Of a stretch of 64,000 nucleotides of DNA, positions 43,405-54,120 are shown one piece after another. A program made the translations under genes and the position numbers. The number at the start of each line of letters is the position of its first letter. Within the stretch, counting starts at the first letter, position 1. The DNA comes from Saccharina japonica (Eukaryota; Sar; Phaeophyceae; Laminariales; Laminariaceae). The stretch covers positions 186,001 through 250,000 of the forward strand of contig MEHQ01002695.1 of assembly GCA_008828725.1 (NCBI GenBank), in the 5' to 3' direction. Below the pieces are notes generated by a model. It was not told where the DNA came from. It worked only from the letters and a program-made list of their open reading frames with translations, and searched no databases.

Positions 43405-43525
43405 GGCGGACCATGTGGCAGACCGGGTGGCGGACCAGGCGGCGGACCGGGCGGCGGACCGGGCGGCGAATCAGCCGGCGGACCGGGCGGTAGACCGGGT
43501 GCCTGGCCGGGCCGGCGGCTTGTGC
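43405..43525. repeat. GGCGGACCG minisatellite just past the RING stop codon
   Basis: About ten imperfect 9-12-bp units of GGCGGACCGGGC begin six bases after the TGA. They probably lie in the 3' UTR. The composition matches the Gly/Ser-coding tail and suggests continuing slippage at the gene's 3' end. Confidence 0.85.
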
Positions 43526-44790
43526 GGGGCGGGGCGGTTGAAGCTTCAGCTTTCCACCTCGGCTACCTGTTGGTGGGAAAAGCCTGTTGATTGAGCGCGT
43601 GGGGGGGTGACGCGCTTGTGATGTCCCCGCCTCCTGCGGCCGGTCTATGGTAGGCCTGGATGGAAATCGGTTCCGGGTGATCGGCGAAAGAGAAGAACGG
43701 CAGGCTTGTTAGCCCTCTTACCTGTGGCAGCGGGCGGGGTTGAGTGGGGGTGGTGCTGCGGGAAGAGGAGGAGAGCGGGGGGGGGGGGGGGGTAAGTCAT
43801 GGAGCGGGCGTCGCCCTCATTTTCTTTTGTGTGCAGAGGCTTTCCTGCATATGTATCGATGTTTGAGGTGGGTATAGTCGGGGGGGGGGGGGCATCTTGA
43901 GTGTTTGGAGGCGTCCGGAAGCGAAGAGACTGAAGAGAAGTGTAAATTGTCACAGAACGTGTACCTGTTGTTGCTGCATTGTGGGTGAGGCCCATGCGAC
44001 GAGCCCAGCCCGCTTCTATCCGCGCGGTTCCCATTGCGGCAGCGGCGGCGGCGGTGGTGCCGATGATGATGAGGACGAAGTCTTGATGGTATGGTGGTTT
44101 CACCCGCCAATAGATACTTTGATCCGAAATCGAACCTAGAAGGCTAGGGCATGCGGTAGCCGTCGCTGCAGGAAGGGCATGATGTATCCGCTTTCCGCTT
44201 GGCGGTTACACGACGAAACGGCTGCTGTTGCTGCTGCAGTACGCGGAAAGCAGGTCAGGGGGCGGCACTGGCGGGCACAATAAACGATTAAAAAAAGTAG
44301 AGATGGTCGGACGCAAGACGACAGGCCACTCTCTCCACCACCACCACCACCATCACTCCCCCCGCCGCCCTGTCTCCCTCCCTCCCTCCCTCGCCCGCTC
44401 GCTCCGCGGCCTCTTTTTTTTTGTTTTTGAGTCACGAGCTTGCACGAGTATCATACTGTACCAAGCACGCCATTCCTTTCCGTGCCATAAAGCTCTCTGA
44501 GAAACCCTCATGAAGGGGTGCTGGGACACACGACTGCGCGCGCGCTTGTTTAGTTTTGTCTTTGCTCCGAACGCCGACACGAAAGCGTCTGCGGTAAGGG
44601 TAGTAGGTCGTGCTACTACTACTGTATTTTTATTATCTTGTCTTGGTTCCATGTATTATTTTTTTTGTTTTCATTGAAAAGACCGATCGATGTGTTGTTT
44701 GATTTTTTGGTAGGCGTTGTACGGACGCATCTCTTAAGAGTAAAACGTGGCGGGACACGTTGGGAAGGGGGTAGGAGGCGAGGCGAGGGG

Positions 44791-44841
<51 letters not shown>

Positions 44842-45900
44842 GGGGGTCGTATAGATCCACACGCCCTTCTGTTTGAACTTCTGTTTGGAACATTTGAACC
44901 GAGGGTGTTTTTTTTTCTTTTTTTCGGTGTGTCTCCCTTCCCGTGTCGCCGTACCTATTGCACGAGGTGGGCCACACATTTGTTTTTCTCGAGGGTACTT
45001 GGGCTGGGCTCGCGACGGTTCTTTTTGTCGTCAACGATCGGTGGGGCTTGCGTGTGGCGATGTACTACGCTCCGTTGTTTCGTTTCGAATGGGCTTGTTC
45101 TTCTTGTGCTGTAGTCGTGCGTTTTCGGATCTATGACTACTACTGCTGCTGTAGGGCGGCAAGATATTAAGGGGTTTGAGTAGGGGGCGGCGGTGTTTGA
45201 TGCACTGAGAATTCTTGTCTCGCTGGAGATATACACTCGTGGAAGACCGCATGCAGATAATCCGTCAACAACTATTGACTCGAATGTACTTTTTTTTTTT
45301 TTTTTTTTTTACCCGAGGACCTGCCCGCCATGGGATATATGCACAAGACATGAACACCCTGTGTGATGTGTGTTGTCTGTTTTTTTGTTTCTATTTTCGT
45401 TTTCAATCACGAACGAAGTTAAAAGAGGTACGTAGTAGGCGCCGTTTTCCGCTTCACATGATTTCCTGGGTGTCAACCTAGAGTCTCTACGAAACGGAAA
45501 ACGGTCCAATTTTGTCCGGTTCGTAAGATTTTCAGGCGAGGCTGTCCAACATTAAAAGTGAAAGGAAGGCACCTGAGCTCAGAGGTCGAGGATTTTCTGT
45601 AAATTCATTTTTGCGCCCTACGTGCGATACTTCGATCGCGCACGCTGCGAGTTTGTTGGGGGGTGCTGCGTCGTCGTGTCTTCTCTACATAAAGTACACG
45701 CCGTGCCTTTCGATATCGCGAGTAGCGCTACCACGAAATCAGTCGCTACGTACGGAAGCCTACAGTAGCTGATATTTGCATAATATTCCCCAGTTTGCTG
45801 GTGGTGCTCTCCGTGACGGAAAATCCTAACGTCTGCCCGTCCTCGTGCAGATCAGAAAATCCGTACCCATCGTAGATGTATTGTGCCGGGTCGTCTAAGA
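43526..45900. other. Intergenic, GC-rich, no gene recognised
   Basis: Contains several G-runs (near 43779 and 43880), CAC and CCT microsatellites at 44336-44400, and the 47-base poly-G. No frame carries a known motif. Confidence 0.5.
44794..44840. repeat. Poly-G run (47)
   Basis: Forty-seven consecutive G in a longer G-rich tract (about 44787-44846). It is the longest homopolymer in the window and a strong candidate for quadruplex formation and for length error in assembly. Confidence 0.95.
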
Positions 45901-45919
45901 CGTCGTTCTTCGATGTATC

Positions 45920-46915
45920 CTGCACTGCTGGCGACGAGGCTCATTTCCTGGCTGTTCTGGATTCGCGTAGATTGTGCACACCCGTAGGTAGCTGAGCTAG
46001 CTACGCAGCTGTGCCTGTGCGATGTTGGGACGTACCGGTACCCTGCAATGGCGCTTCTCCCGAGACGAGGCTCATTACCTGTTCTGGATACACAAATATT
46101 GCGCACACCAAAACGTAGCTGCAAAGGCTAAGACTAGCGGTGGTGTCGATTAGACAAACGAGCTACAACAGCAGTGCAGTAGCTGGATATGGCTCTGCAA
46201 TTTACCCTGTACTATATATAGCCCTTCGATGGAGACGTGGCTCATAACCTGTTATGGGCATACGAAAGAGTCACACCGATAGGTAGCTGCAATCCTTTGT
46301 GATGTTGGCGGTTAGCCTACCGAGCTAGCTCGCTGTGGCTCTGTGATGTACGCGGCACTACTATTGTGGTTATCATTTTGATGGAGACGCGGCTCACAAC
46401 CTGTTGTGGATTCGCGCGAATACTGTACACGTCTGCAGATAGCAAAGGCTGGCGCTGGCGGTGGTAGATTACCGAGCTACTTTAGCTCGCTATGGTTCTC
46501 CGACTGGCCCTACACTTCAAAAATCGCCGGAGACAAGGCTCATAACCTGCGAATACGTGGACCTTGTGCGCACCCGCAGGTTACCCCGAAGGCTGTATCT
46601 AGTGGCGGTTAGACTCCAGAGCTACTGTAGGTCGTTGTAACTTCCGATGTACTCTACACTGACTGCTGGAGACGAGGACCATACCATGTTACGGGTGCGC
46701 GAAGATCGTGCACACTCGCACAAGTAGCTGGAAAGGCTGGCGCTGGTGACGGCTAGAATATCGAGCTATGAATAGCTCGCTGTGGCTCTTCGATGTAACT
46801 GCAGTAACTGGAGCCTAAGCCTACAACCTGCTGTGGATGCGCAAATATTGCGCACACCCGCAAGTAGCTGCGAACGCTGGCGCTGGTGGCGAGCTAGCTC
46901 ATCGTGGCACAGCTG
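45920..46915. repeat. Satellite array, ~145-bp unit, about seven diverged copies
   Basis: Unit starts fall near 45930, 46058, 46221, 46381, 46531, 46668 and 46810. Shared words in order are GGAGACGAGGCTCATAACCTG, TTGTGGATTCGCG, TTGCGCACACCCG, GTAGCTGCAAAGGCTGGCG, GGCGGTTAG, CGAGCTA/TAGCTCG and GTGGCTCTTCGATGTA. Units vary from about 135 to 165 bp. There is no coding frame. Confidence 0.88.
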
Positions 46916-47230
46916 TGCAAGAAGATTGATAAAGAAGACTGATACATACCGGTATGATACAAAGACTTGTGACCGAAGCGCTCGACACCGATGCATGCAG
47001 CGGTACACAGTCCAGGCGGAGCAGACAACGAAATGATGAGGGAACGCTACTGCATCCTTGGGGAGATTGCATATAGAGAGCGCGATCGAGTTGGTCATGC
47101 CCTCTTTTACCGTACTAAATCGGTAAAAATCTACCAGGTACGATTTACGGCCTACCTGTAGTGTGCTCTGCGAGTCAGTACGCGGACTGACCCACACCAC
47201 TGGTTGTTGGCACGTGCTCGTGGACGTTGA

Positions 47231-47664
47231 TACTGTAGTATTCTTGTACGCTTTCAACGATCATTTAAAGTAAGTATTGGATTAGTTGAGGCCTCCTGCC
47301 CCGAAGCAGGAGGGCCTCGCCCGGGATAAATCACCCCCGTGCTGAGTGCATACTCAGCGCGGTGGCGATCCCGGCCGTTGAAAACTACAAACGCAGAAAC
47401 TACTGTTAAGTACCTGTCAGCTGGGCGGGTGGGATGGTCAGAATTGTTTATCAAAAGCCTCGATGGTTTGGCTTTTGGTCGCCTTTGAAGAGAATGATCT
47501 CGTGTGCTACACCATGACCCAGTAGTTTCGGTTTCTAAAAGTGGAACCACATCCCTACGATCACGTAGTTCCATTTGGTTGACTCCCGATTTTACTGTAG
47601 TATTCTTGTACGCTTTCAACGATCATTTAAAGTAAGTATTGGATTAGTTGAGGCCTCCTGCCCC
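47231..47664. repeat. 72-bp direct repeats flanking 290 bp
   Basis: 47231-47302 and 47593-47664 are identical over 72 bp (offset 362), starting TACTGTAGTATTCTTG and ending GGCCTCCTGCCCC. The interior has a CTCCTGCCCCGAAGCAGGAG hairpin. This could be a simple tandem duplication or a very small element with terminal direct repeats. No primer-binding site or coding was recognised. Confidence 0.8.
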
Positions 47665-49549
47665 AGCCAGTGGTCCTACCCATACTTCCTTGGGCTCTTG
47701 AACTATCCGTTGACCATTTGGCTGGGGTTAGATAACTATTTCCTGTCCAGTGTATCACCCAAACTTACAGTACAACTTCTCTACCGCGGAGTGTACGCGG
47801 AAAAGCCTTCATGAAAGGCTGGGCAGTGGTAAATCGATGACTGCCGCGGAGTCAATGTCCCGCCGCCGTCTGGAAGCATCGGTCGTGTTTTTAGATATAT
47901 AGGACACCACCGTCAAGACCTACTCGTGGTCGCCCTTATACACTTCCATGACACTTCGTCCGTCTTCAAGCTCCTGATCCTCATGATATCGGCTACAGCC
48001 GTACCCGCTACAGATCTACCCGTGTAACGAAATTTGAACGGCCCAAACACCGAGCCCCGCTGGAACGGGCGTCTAAGCGCCACATCGGGTCGGTAACAGA
48101 GACAATCGTGTCAACTGTCAGGCGTAGACGATCTACAGTAAATCTTATGCATCACAGAAACGCGAGTTTGTGATTTTGCTGTCGTTTGAAATAGCACGAC
48201 GGTGTCAAAGGAAATGTGACCGGCGTCAATCGTCTGTACGCGAGGTGGCTATGTAGGGCCTATCACTCATCCCACGGAATGGGCTTGACTAGATTATAGT
48301 ATAGGCGCCGTATGGTGTGACCGGTTCAGCTTCTCAAGCGAGTAACCACCGGTTAGAGTGCTCACTGTGGTCGCGCATTTTAGTTTTAGAACTAGCTCCT
48401 ATATAGTCTAATCAGTATAATCGAGTGTTGGTTGGGTTGCACGAACAACTTTTGCGAAGGTACGATTCGGCTGCATTCGATGATATTAAGATCCTCACGT
48501 GAGGAGCTAAACAAATAACAATAAAAATAAAATACTTAATATGCCACCACCCCTGAAAAGTATTGCACCTTGTGTCAAGCGGCTGACGGGGGGCACGGCC
48601 ACGTCACGGTATCAACCAACTCTGGGGCACCTGCTGTTCCAGGTTGGCGTGTCAGCCAAAGAGTTACATCAACGGTGGATCACGGGATAACGACCCTCAC
48701 AGTCACATCCATACAATAGCCGTGACAGCGACAAACAAATCCACAAAAACCAACCACAAACAAACAAACCAAGCCACCGTCCGTGGTCAAGGGACAAGCT
48801 TCCATGCTAGAAAATATACATATAAACAGTACGATCATATTTACCAGGCACGTCTCGTATAGAATACGTACAAATGATACCCCGGTATGTACATATTGAT
48901 AATACATTGCGCTACGTACGCCTCTATAGGTCGCCGGTCTGCAGATACATTATTGCATCGAATCTATATGCGTATTATGCATACCGTTACATCACGTATG
49001 CACGAGCACAAGAAGAGCTATTTATCGATTAATACTACCAGGTAGTATTTAATAGTGAAAAAGAAAAGACGTACATAGAGCAGTACGCGTGCTATATCGC
49101 AGGTAGGTGCCGCACCAGTAGAGATGATCGAGTGCGCCTCGCACCCACCCCAGAGACCGTGTCGTTCGAGACGAGGGGGGCGTCAATCTCGTCTTGTATG
49201 ATCGAGTATTTCGGCAACCTCCGTTTCTCTTCTGCTTGAGGTCAGGTGAAACGGGCAAGTAGCAAAATGCGTACTGCCTTACAAAGTACATGTCATGTTT
49301 ATCACATGTCATGTTTATCTTATCAGATAATACGTAATATATTACATATTACACTATGCTCCAGCCTATATTATGCTCGTCTGCGTAACATTGTCGGCCA
49401 AGCATCACTTCGTTCTACAGCAGTACTGAACCAATTCACTTCACCAAAGCCGCGTCGACTCCGAATCCGCCATGGGCTGCAGACGCGGGTGATCGCTGTC
49501 TTCGACGACCGAGTGCTTCGAGGGTCGTCGGCGTCTCCTTCCATTATGC
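47665..49549. other. Intergenic, no gene recognised
   Basis: No recognisable gene. Short frames only. A CAAAC-rich stretch lies at 48730-48780 and TAC/GTA palindromic words lie at 48900-49060. Confidence 0.5.
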
Positions 49550-49708
49550 TCAGAATTGTTTATCAAAAGCCTCGATGGTTTGGCTTTTGGTCGCCTTTGA
49601 AGAGAATGATCTCGTGTGCTACACCATGACCCAGTAGTTTCGGTTTCTAAAAGTGGAACCACATCCCTACGATCACGTAGTTCCATTTGGTTGACTCCCG
49701 ATTTTACT
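49550..49708. repeat. 159-bp copy of 47438-47596
   Basis: Identical by eye to 47438-47596 (offset 2112), from TCAGAATTG to CGATTTTACT. Perfect identity over 159 bp implies recent duplication or gene conversion. A diverged third relative lies at 50625-50870. Confidence 0.92.
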
Positions 49709-51335
49709 TGCTCGAGGCTACTGTAGTATGCAGCGAGGCGAGAAGGGGGCGTGATGAGGAGACCTCGCGGAGAAAGGGACTAGACACATTGGCTTAACAG
49801 TCGAGGCCGTGCCTTGCAGAGGGGCGTGGACAATGGTAAGTATGATGTGGCTGAATACATGGCAAGAGGTTAATCGGTAGTGGGGAAGCCATAATGTGGA
49901 GGTGTGGGTGACTCGGGTTCCCGCGACGATATCATAGGCCTTCGATGTAATATAATGAAATTACTGAAATTGCCATACGTCATAAGATGTCGGTCACACA
50001 TTTGCAATGAACTGTGTAATCGATTCGCGATCTCTGTCGTGGTACCGGCAAACCTCCGTCTTGACTGATAATACCCACTTATGTATACGATGGTGGAGAA
50101 GATGCGGTGAGAGCAGCGCAAAGCCTTCAGCGACTGGTATGGTTATGTAGGCAATACTTCCATCTCCAATTCGTAAGAATGCGTACTGGTACGTGTTAAC
50201 TGTAGTACTGTAGTATTATTCTGCACCTTCGTCGATAATGTATTGGATATATTGGATTAATGGATAGTTTTATACGTAGACGACGTAACGGCCTCCGCTA
50301 CCGGAGTAGCGAACAAAACAGGGCTTATGTGTAGAGAGAATGAGGCTTGTCCGTGTCGGGGACTGGGATAGAGTATGGTTGCTTTTGGTGATTTGAAGGA
50401 CCTGCACGTAGCCATTCCTTTTGAGAAAGGCACCACGTGCAGGCCACGTCTTGCGCAAGCAAGCACGAGGCTCCCCCTGCAAGCGTGATCAGACGAGGGG
50501 TAGTCGCTGGGTTGGTCAGCCAAGCCAGGAATGTGTGCCCTTTTTGACCGAGGGGGGGGGTCTCTGAATCACTCTCTCCCGACTCAGAAATGATAATGAC
50601 AATGCAATTCGAAAGATATTCAATAAATGAGGCATCCTACCCCGAAGCGAGTGGGGCTCACCCGGGATAAACCCCTAACCCCCCCCGCTCTGAGTGCGTG
50701 CATAGAACACTGGCGATCTCGGCCATGTATGGCTACAAACGCATATACGACATACTAGTGTGCATCCGTATATGTTTTAGCCGGGCGGATGGGATGGCCA
50801 GAATCCTCCGTCGAGTGTCTCGATGCTTTCGCTCTCAGTTACCTTGCGTTGCTTCAATTTGTTGACCCTCGGTTTTACAACGGTATATTTGCCGCGACCC
50901 CGACGCAGCCGTGTCCGCAAAAAACTGTGTACCTCGAGCGCGACTGGCGGGGCGACAACCCCAACGATAAATTATGACATACCCGCGTGTCAGAAATCCT
51001 AGCTGCGTATCAACAACAACTCACGGGAAAGCAGGGGGTACATCGACCGCACCCAGAAGACCCAGAACATAGCCGCGTCCGTCAATATGTACTTCAGCAG
51101 CAAGCCTCGTAAGATCACCCTCGTCGAACCTAAAGGTTATAACATACATACTGTACGTAAATACTATGTAAATACAAACAAACAATCCAACAAACAAACG
51201 AACAAAATCACAATCGGTGCAGAGCCGACATGCTATCAAGACGCGACTCCTTCCGCAGAACTTGAAGTTCGTGCAAGATTACTGGTTGGATCTGCCGCAC
51301 AACCACACCGTCACCCCACGCGCCATTTCGTTAGT
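49709..51335. other. Intergenic, no gene recognised
   Basis: Apart from the repeat at 50625-50870, nothing beyond short frames was found. Confidence 0.45.
50625..50870. repeat. Diverged relative of the 47.3-kb element
   Basis: Shares GAGGC(C/A)TCCT, CCCGAAGC, CACCCGGGATAAA, GGCGATC(C/T)CGGCC and GGCGG(A/G)TGGGATGG with 47288-47450 in the same order, with many substitutions. Confidence 0.6.
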
Positions 51336-51531
51336 GGGAGGGGGGGGGTGTACTTCACTTTCATGCATTGCCGTAGTCGTATGGCCATAGACCCTCGCAT
51401 CTCTACAATGCCGGGACGGAGCATGTCGGGTTTTCACCGACCAGGCAGACATTGCTAGCACCAAGCTCGAAGCGCCGTGAGGTGTTGGGCGAGTCGCATG
51501 AAGGGCGAGCTGGATCCTACTAAGAACCGCT
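51336..51531 (-). repeat. Poly-C hairpin repeat, full-length subfamily a
   Basis: Minus-strand copy with the complete 5' part (AGCGGTTCTTAGTAGGATCC region), an intact GTCGG/CCGAC hairpin and a 3' C-run (G-run on plus, 51336-51348). It is useful as a family reference. Confidence 0.85.
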
Positions 51532-51899
51532 TGTAAGGCGGACTTGCATCTGGCTGGTAGCTTCAATGGGGTAATTTAATTTCTGGTGTGGCCACTTCCG
51601 AAGACAGCAATGGGAGCACTATGTAACTGCCTCGTGGGTGCCTTACCATATACACACTACGTGATACGATCTTCCCCCTTGTGCGGAGCAAAGGTTCTCC
51701 ACCCCGCACAAATGGTCTGTCTCGACCGCCAGCTTTGGTGACCGTCAAAAACAAAAAAAAACAAAAAAAATAGTACCCTGGTTGTCTAGCTCACGCAGTG
51801 AGAGACGTGTTTTACAGCGTCATCGCCAACCGACGCCAACCCAACCTATAAATTTATAACTTCGAAGTAATATATTTATAGCGAGGAGGGGGGGGGGGG

Positions 51900-53190
51900 G
51901 GCAGCGGTGTCGGTATGAGCTGAGAGTTAAAAGCTTCCTCGGGCGCGTGTACGCGCTGACTATATCGTGTGTGTATAAAGAGAGGAAGGGCAGTGTTGCC
52001 TACCACAAGCGCCACCCCGTGGTCAACTCACCCTATAACCCCGGTCGGGCAGTGTTGGCACCGGAAGTACCCGCCACAGCACCGACGACACGAACGTGTC
52101 AGGCATCGCTGTGTATCAGCGGTGTGCCACCGTTAATATGACAACCGTGTCAGCAACACCTTGGTGTCCACAGGGATGCCGGACTTTGTATGCACAGCGA
52201 TGCGGGAGTGCAACCGCCGCCAGGCGGTGTCAGGGTCAGCTGTCTACGAACAACGCATACATCAACCGCAACTATGACATAACCTGTGTTACAGTAACAG
52301 TACATGTGTATCATTGGCGAGCGGCAGGAGCCGTGATCGGAGATATGTTAACCGTGACCGTGACACAGCCGTGTTCGCAATAGCCGCGTACTGTCCCCGC
52401 AACAAGTGGAGCAGCAATCGCAAGGATGAACTACAAATGGCACATCCATGCCAACACAGCTAGCTGTGTATCAACAGCGCCCCACGGAAAACTGGTCATC
52501 GGTATACCAACCGCATCCTCCAACCAGCCCGTGTCGGATCTACAGTAGGTATAGTCCGTGGTACGGTCATGGGGTCGTTGAAAGTGGGCAAACTTATGAG
52601 CGTTGGTCAGCCATGTATCAACCGCGAGCAGCGGGAAACATGGATCAGGGGTAGTTCAACCGTACCTATAGCTTAGCCGGGGCAACAGGACGGCAACCGC
52701 GATCATGAGCCGTATCATCCGTGTACCAACCGCGAGCAGCGAGAAAAGGGGGTCAGCGGTAGTTTAACCGTAGCTATGTCGTAGCCGGGCCAAGAGGACG
52801 GCAACCACGAGCAGGAGATACACGGTTAGCGGTATACCAACCGCCGCTATGAAACCCCCGTGTCGGCTGTATACCAACTGCGAGCAGCGGCAGCAGCGCT
52901 AAGCATTGCACCAACCACAACTATGACACAGACACCTCAGCAATAACTTGCCCGCAAGCAGCGGGCAAAACGAACAGGGGATTCCAACCGAAACGATGGT
53001 CCAGCCACGAGCAGCGGGGGAGAAAGGGATCAGCGGTATACCAACCACGATGATCTCACCGTAGTACTACAGTAGCAATAAAGTGACCGCGAGCAGCGGT
53101 TCATCCCATGCGAGCAACGGCGAGGAAAGGGACCAGCGGTATATCAACCGCAATTATCGTACAGTCGCGTCAGCAATAAATGAGCCGCCA
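51900..53190. repeat. Diverged minisatellite with CCGCGAGCAGCGG core
   Basis: Repeated words AACCGCGAGCAGCGG, CAGCGGTATACCAACC, GCAACAGGACGGCAACC and GTGTCAGCAATAA recur every 60-130 bp, often as ACCGCNNCTATGACA. The array is much more diverged than the 46-kb satellite. Several units contain CCGC..GCGG self-complementary pairs. Confidence 0.75.
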
Positions 53191-53722
53191 TAAGTGCAAA
53201 GACGACGTGGATGGAAACAACTGAGATTTGGACTGCAAAGGCCGTCGCTCTACCGGTTTCCCTCCTCTGTCCCTTTGGTTTCGCGGCGAAACAATGCTTT
53301 CCAGTGGGGCCGGCCCCCTCCACCCCAGGGCGCGTAATGTTGACCAAGTTCCTACATCCGCAGGCGTGAGGCGGGTGCGGAAGGCAGTTACCACCGGGAA
53401 AAAACGGTCCAAAACAAACATCACGAGCGTTCGTACGGCGAGATGCGACCAGGAGGCGTTCAGGACAACCAGAGAGCATAAAACGTCTCGACCTAACAAA
53501 GACGATCTTCGTAAACATGTTGTCGGGCGTGTGGACGCACAAGGTGAACATGCCAAACCGAAACAGCAAGATACCGTCGGGGAAGCCGTGCACGTCCTGG
53601 GGAGGGGGCGAAGATGAAATACCCGGCTTGGAGGGCGCTGGGCTGCTCAGCCTCACCCTCACTCGAGAGATGGTGATGTTTCCGTTGCTGCCCACTAGCA
53701 AACAGGCGGTTTCAGTATTCAT
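53144..53722 (-). CDS. Unrecognised open frame, 192 codons, possibly a gene remnant
   Basis: This is the longest open minus-strand frame in the right third. It includes SNGNITISRVRVRLSSPAP, GFPDGILLFRFGMFTLCVH and TPDNMFTKIVFV, which read like real protein rather than low complexity. No family was recognised and no partner exons could be placed. Its 3' end runs into the minisatellite. It may be a fragment of a gene or of a mobile element. Confidence 0.3.
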   Translation of the reverse strand: MNTETACLLVGSNGNITISRVRVRLSSPAPSKPGISSSPPPQDVHGFPDGILLFRFGMFTLCVHTPDNMFTKIVFVRSRRFMLSGCPERLLVASRRTNARDVCFGPFFPGGNCLPHPPHACGCRNLVNITRPGVEGAGPTGKHCFAAKPKGQRRETGRATAFAVQISVVSIHVVFALMAAHLLLTRLYDNCG

Positions 53723-53905
53723 TTAGTTCGTCGTTCTCAACCTTCGTGTTTGACATGCACCCAGGAAGAAGACGAGGCGCACGTACATGATAAGCACATC
53801 ATGGGAGTCTATCAAGAGAACAAGGCAACCAGTTCGCCCGGTTGTGCCAAAGTGTTCCGTGCGGCCGCTGGCAAGCGATTGACTTGTCTGCAGAGGGGGT
53901 CACGG

Positions 53906-54120
53906 AGGGGGGGGTGTACTAATTAGCCACATGTCATGCATGGCCGTGATCATTTGACCATAGACCTTCGCATCCCTACAATACCGGGGCGGAGCATATC
54001 GGGTTTGGCCAACCAGGCAGACATTGATTTCACCAAGCGCGATGCGCCGTGCGGTGCTGGGCGAGTCGCATGAAGGGGGGGGGGTACTCATGCCATGCGT
54101 GGCTGTAGTCTTAGGGGGGG
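53906..54120 (-). repeat. Poly-C hairpin repeat, full-length plus a nested fragment
   Basis: The minus-strand copy spans about 53906-54080. A second fragment (54075-54120, GTACTCATGCCATGCGTGGC on the plus strand) follows within the G-run. The hairpin strands have drifted (GTTGG with CCGAT), so this is an older copy. Confidence 0.75.

Noticed and set aside
44105-44135. Possible tRNA B box (AGGTTCGATTTCGG on minus)
   Set aside because: No pairing T-stem, no acceptor stem and no A box at a suitable distance.
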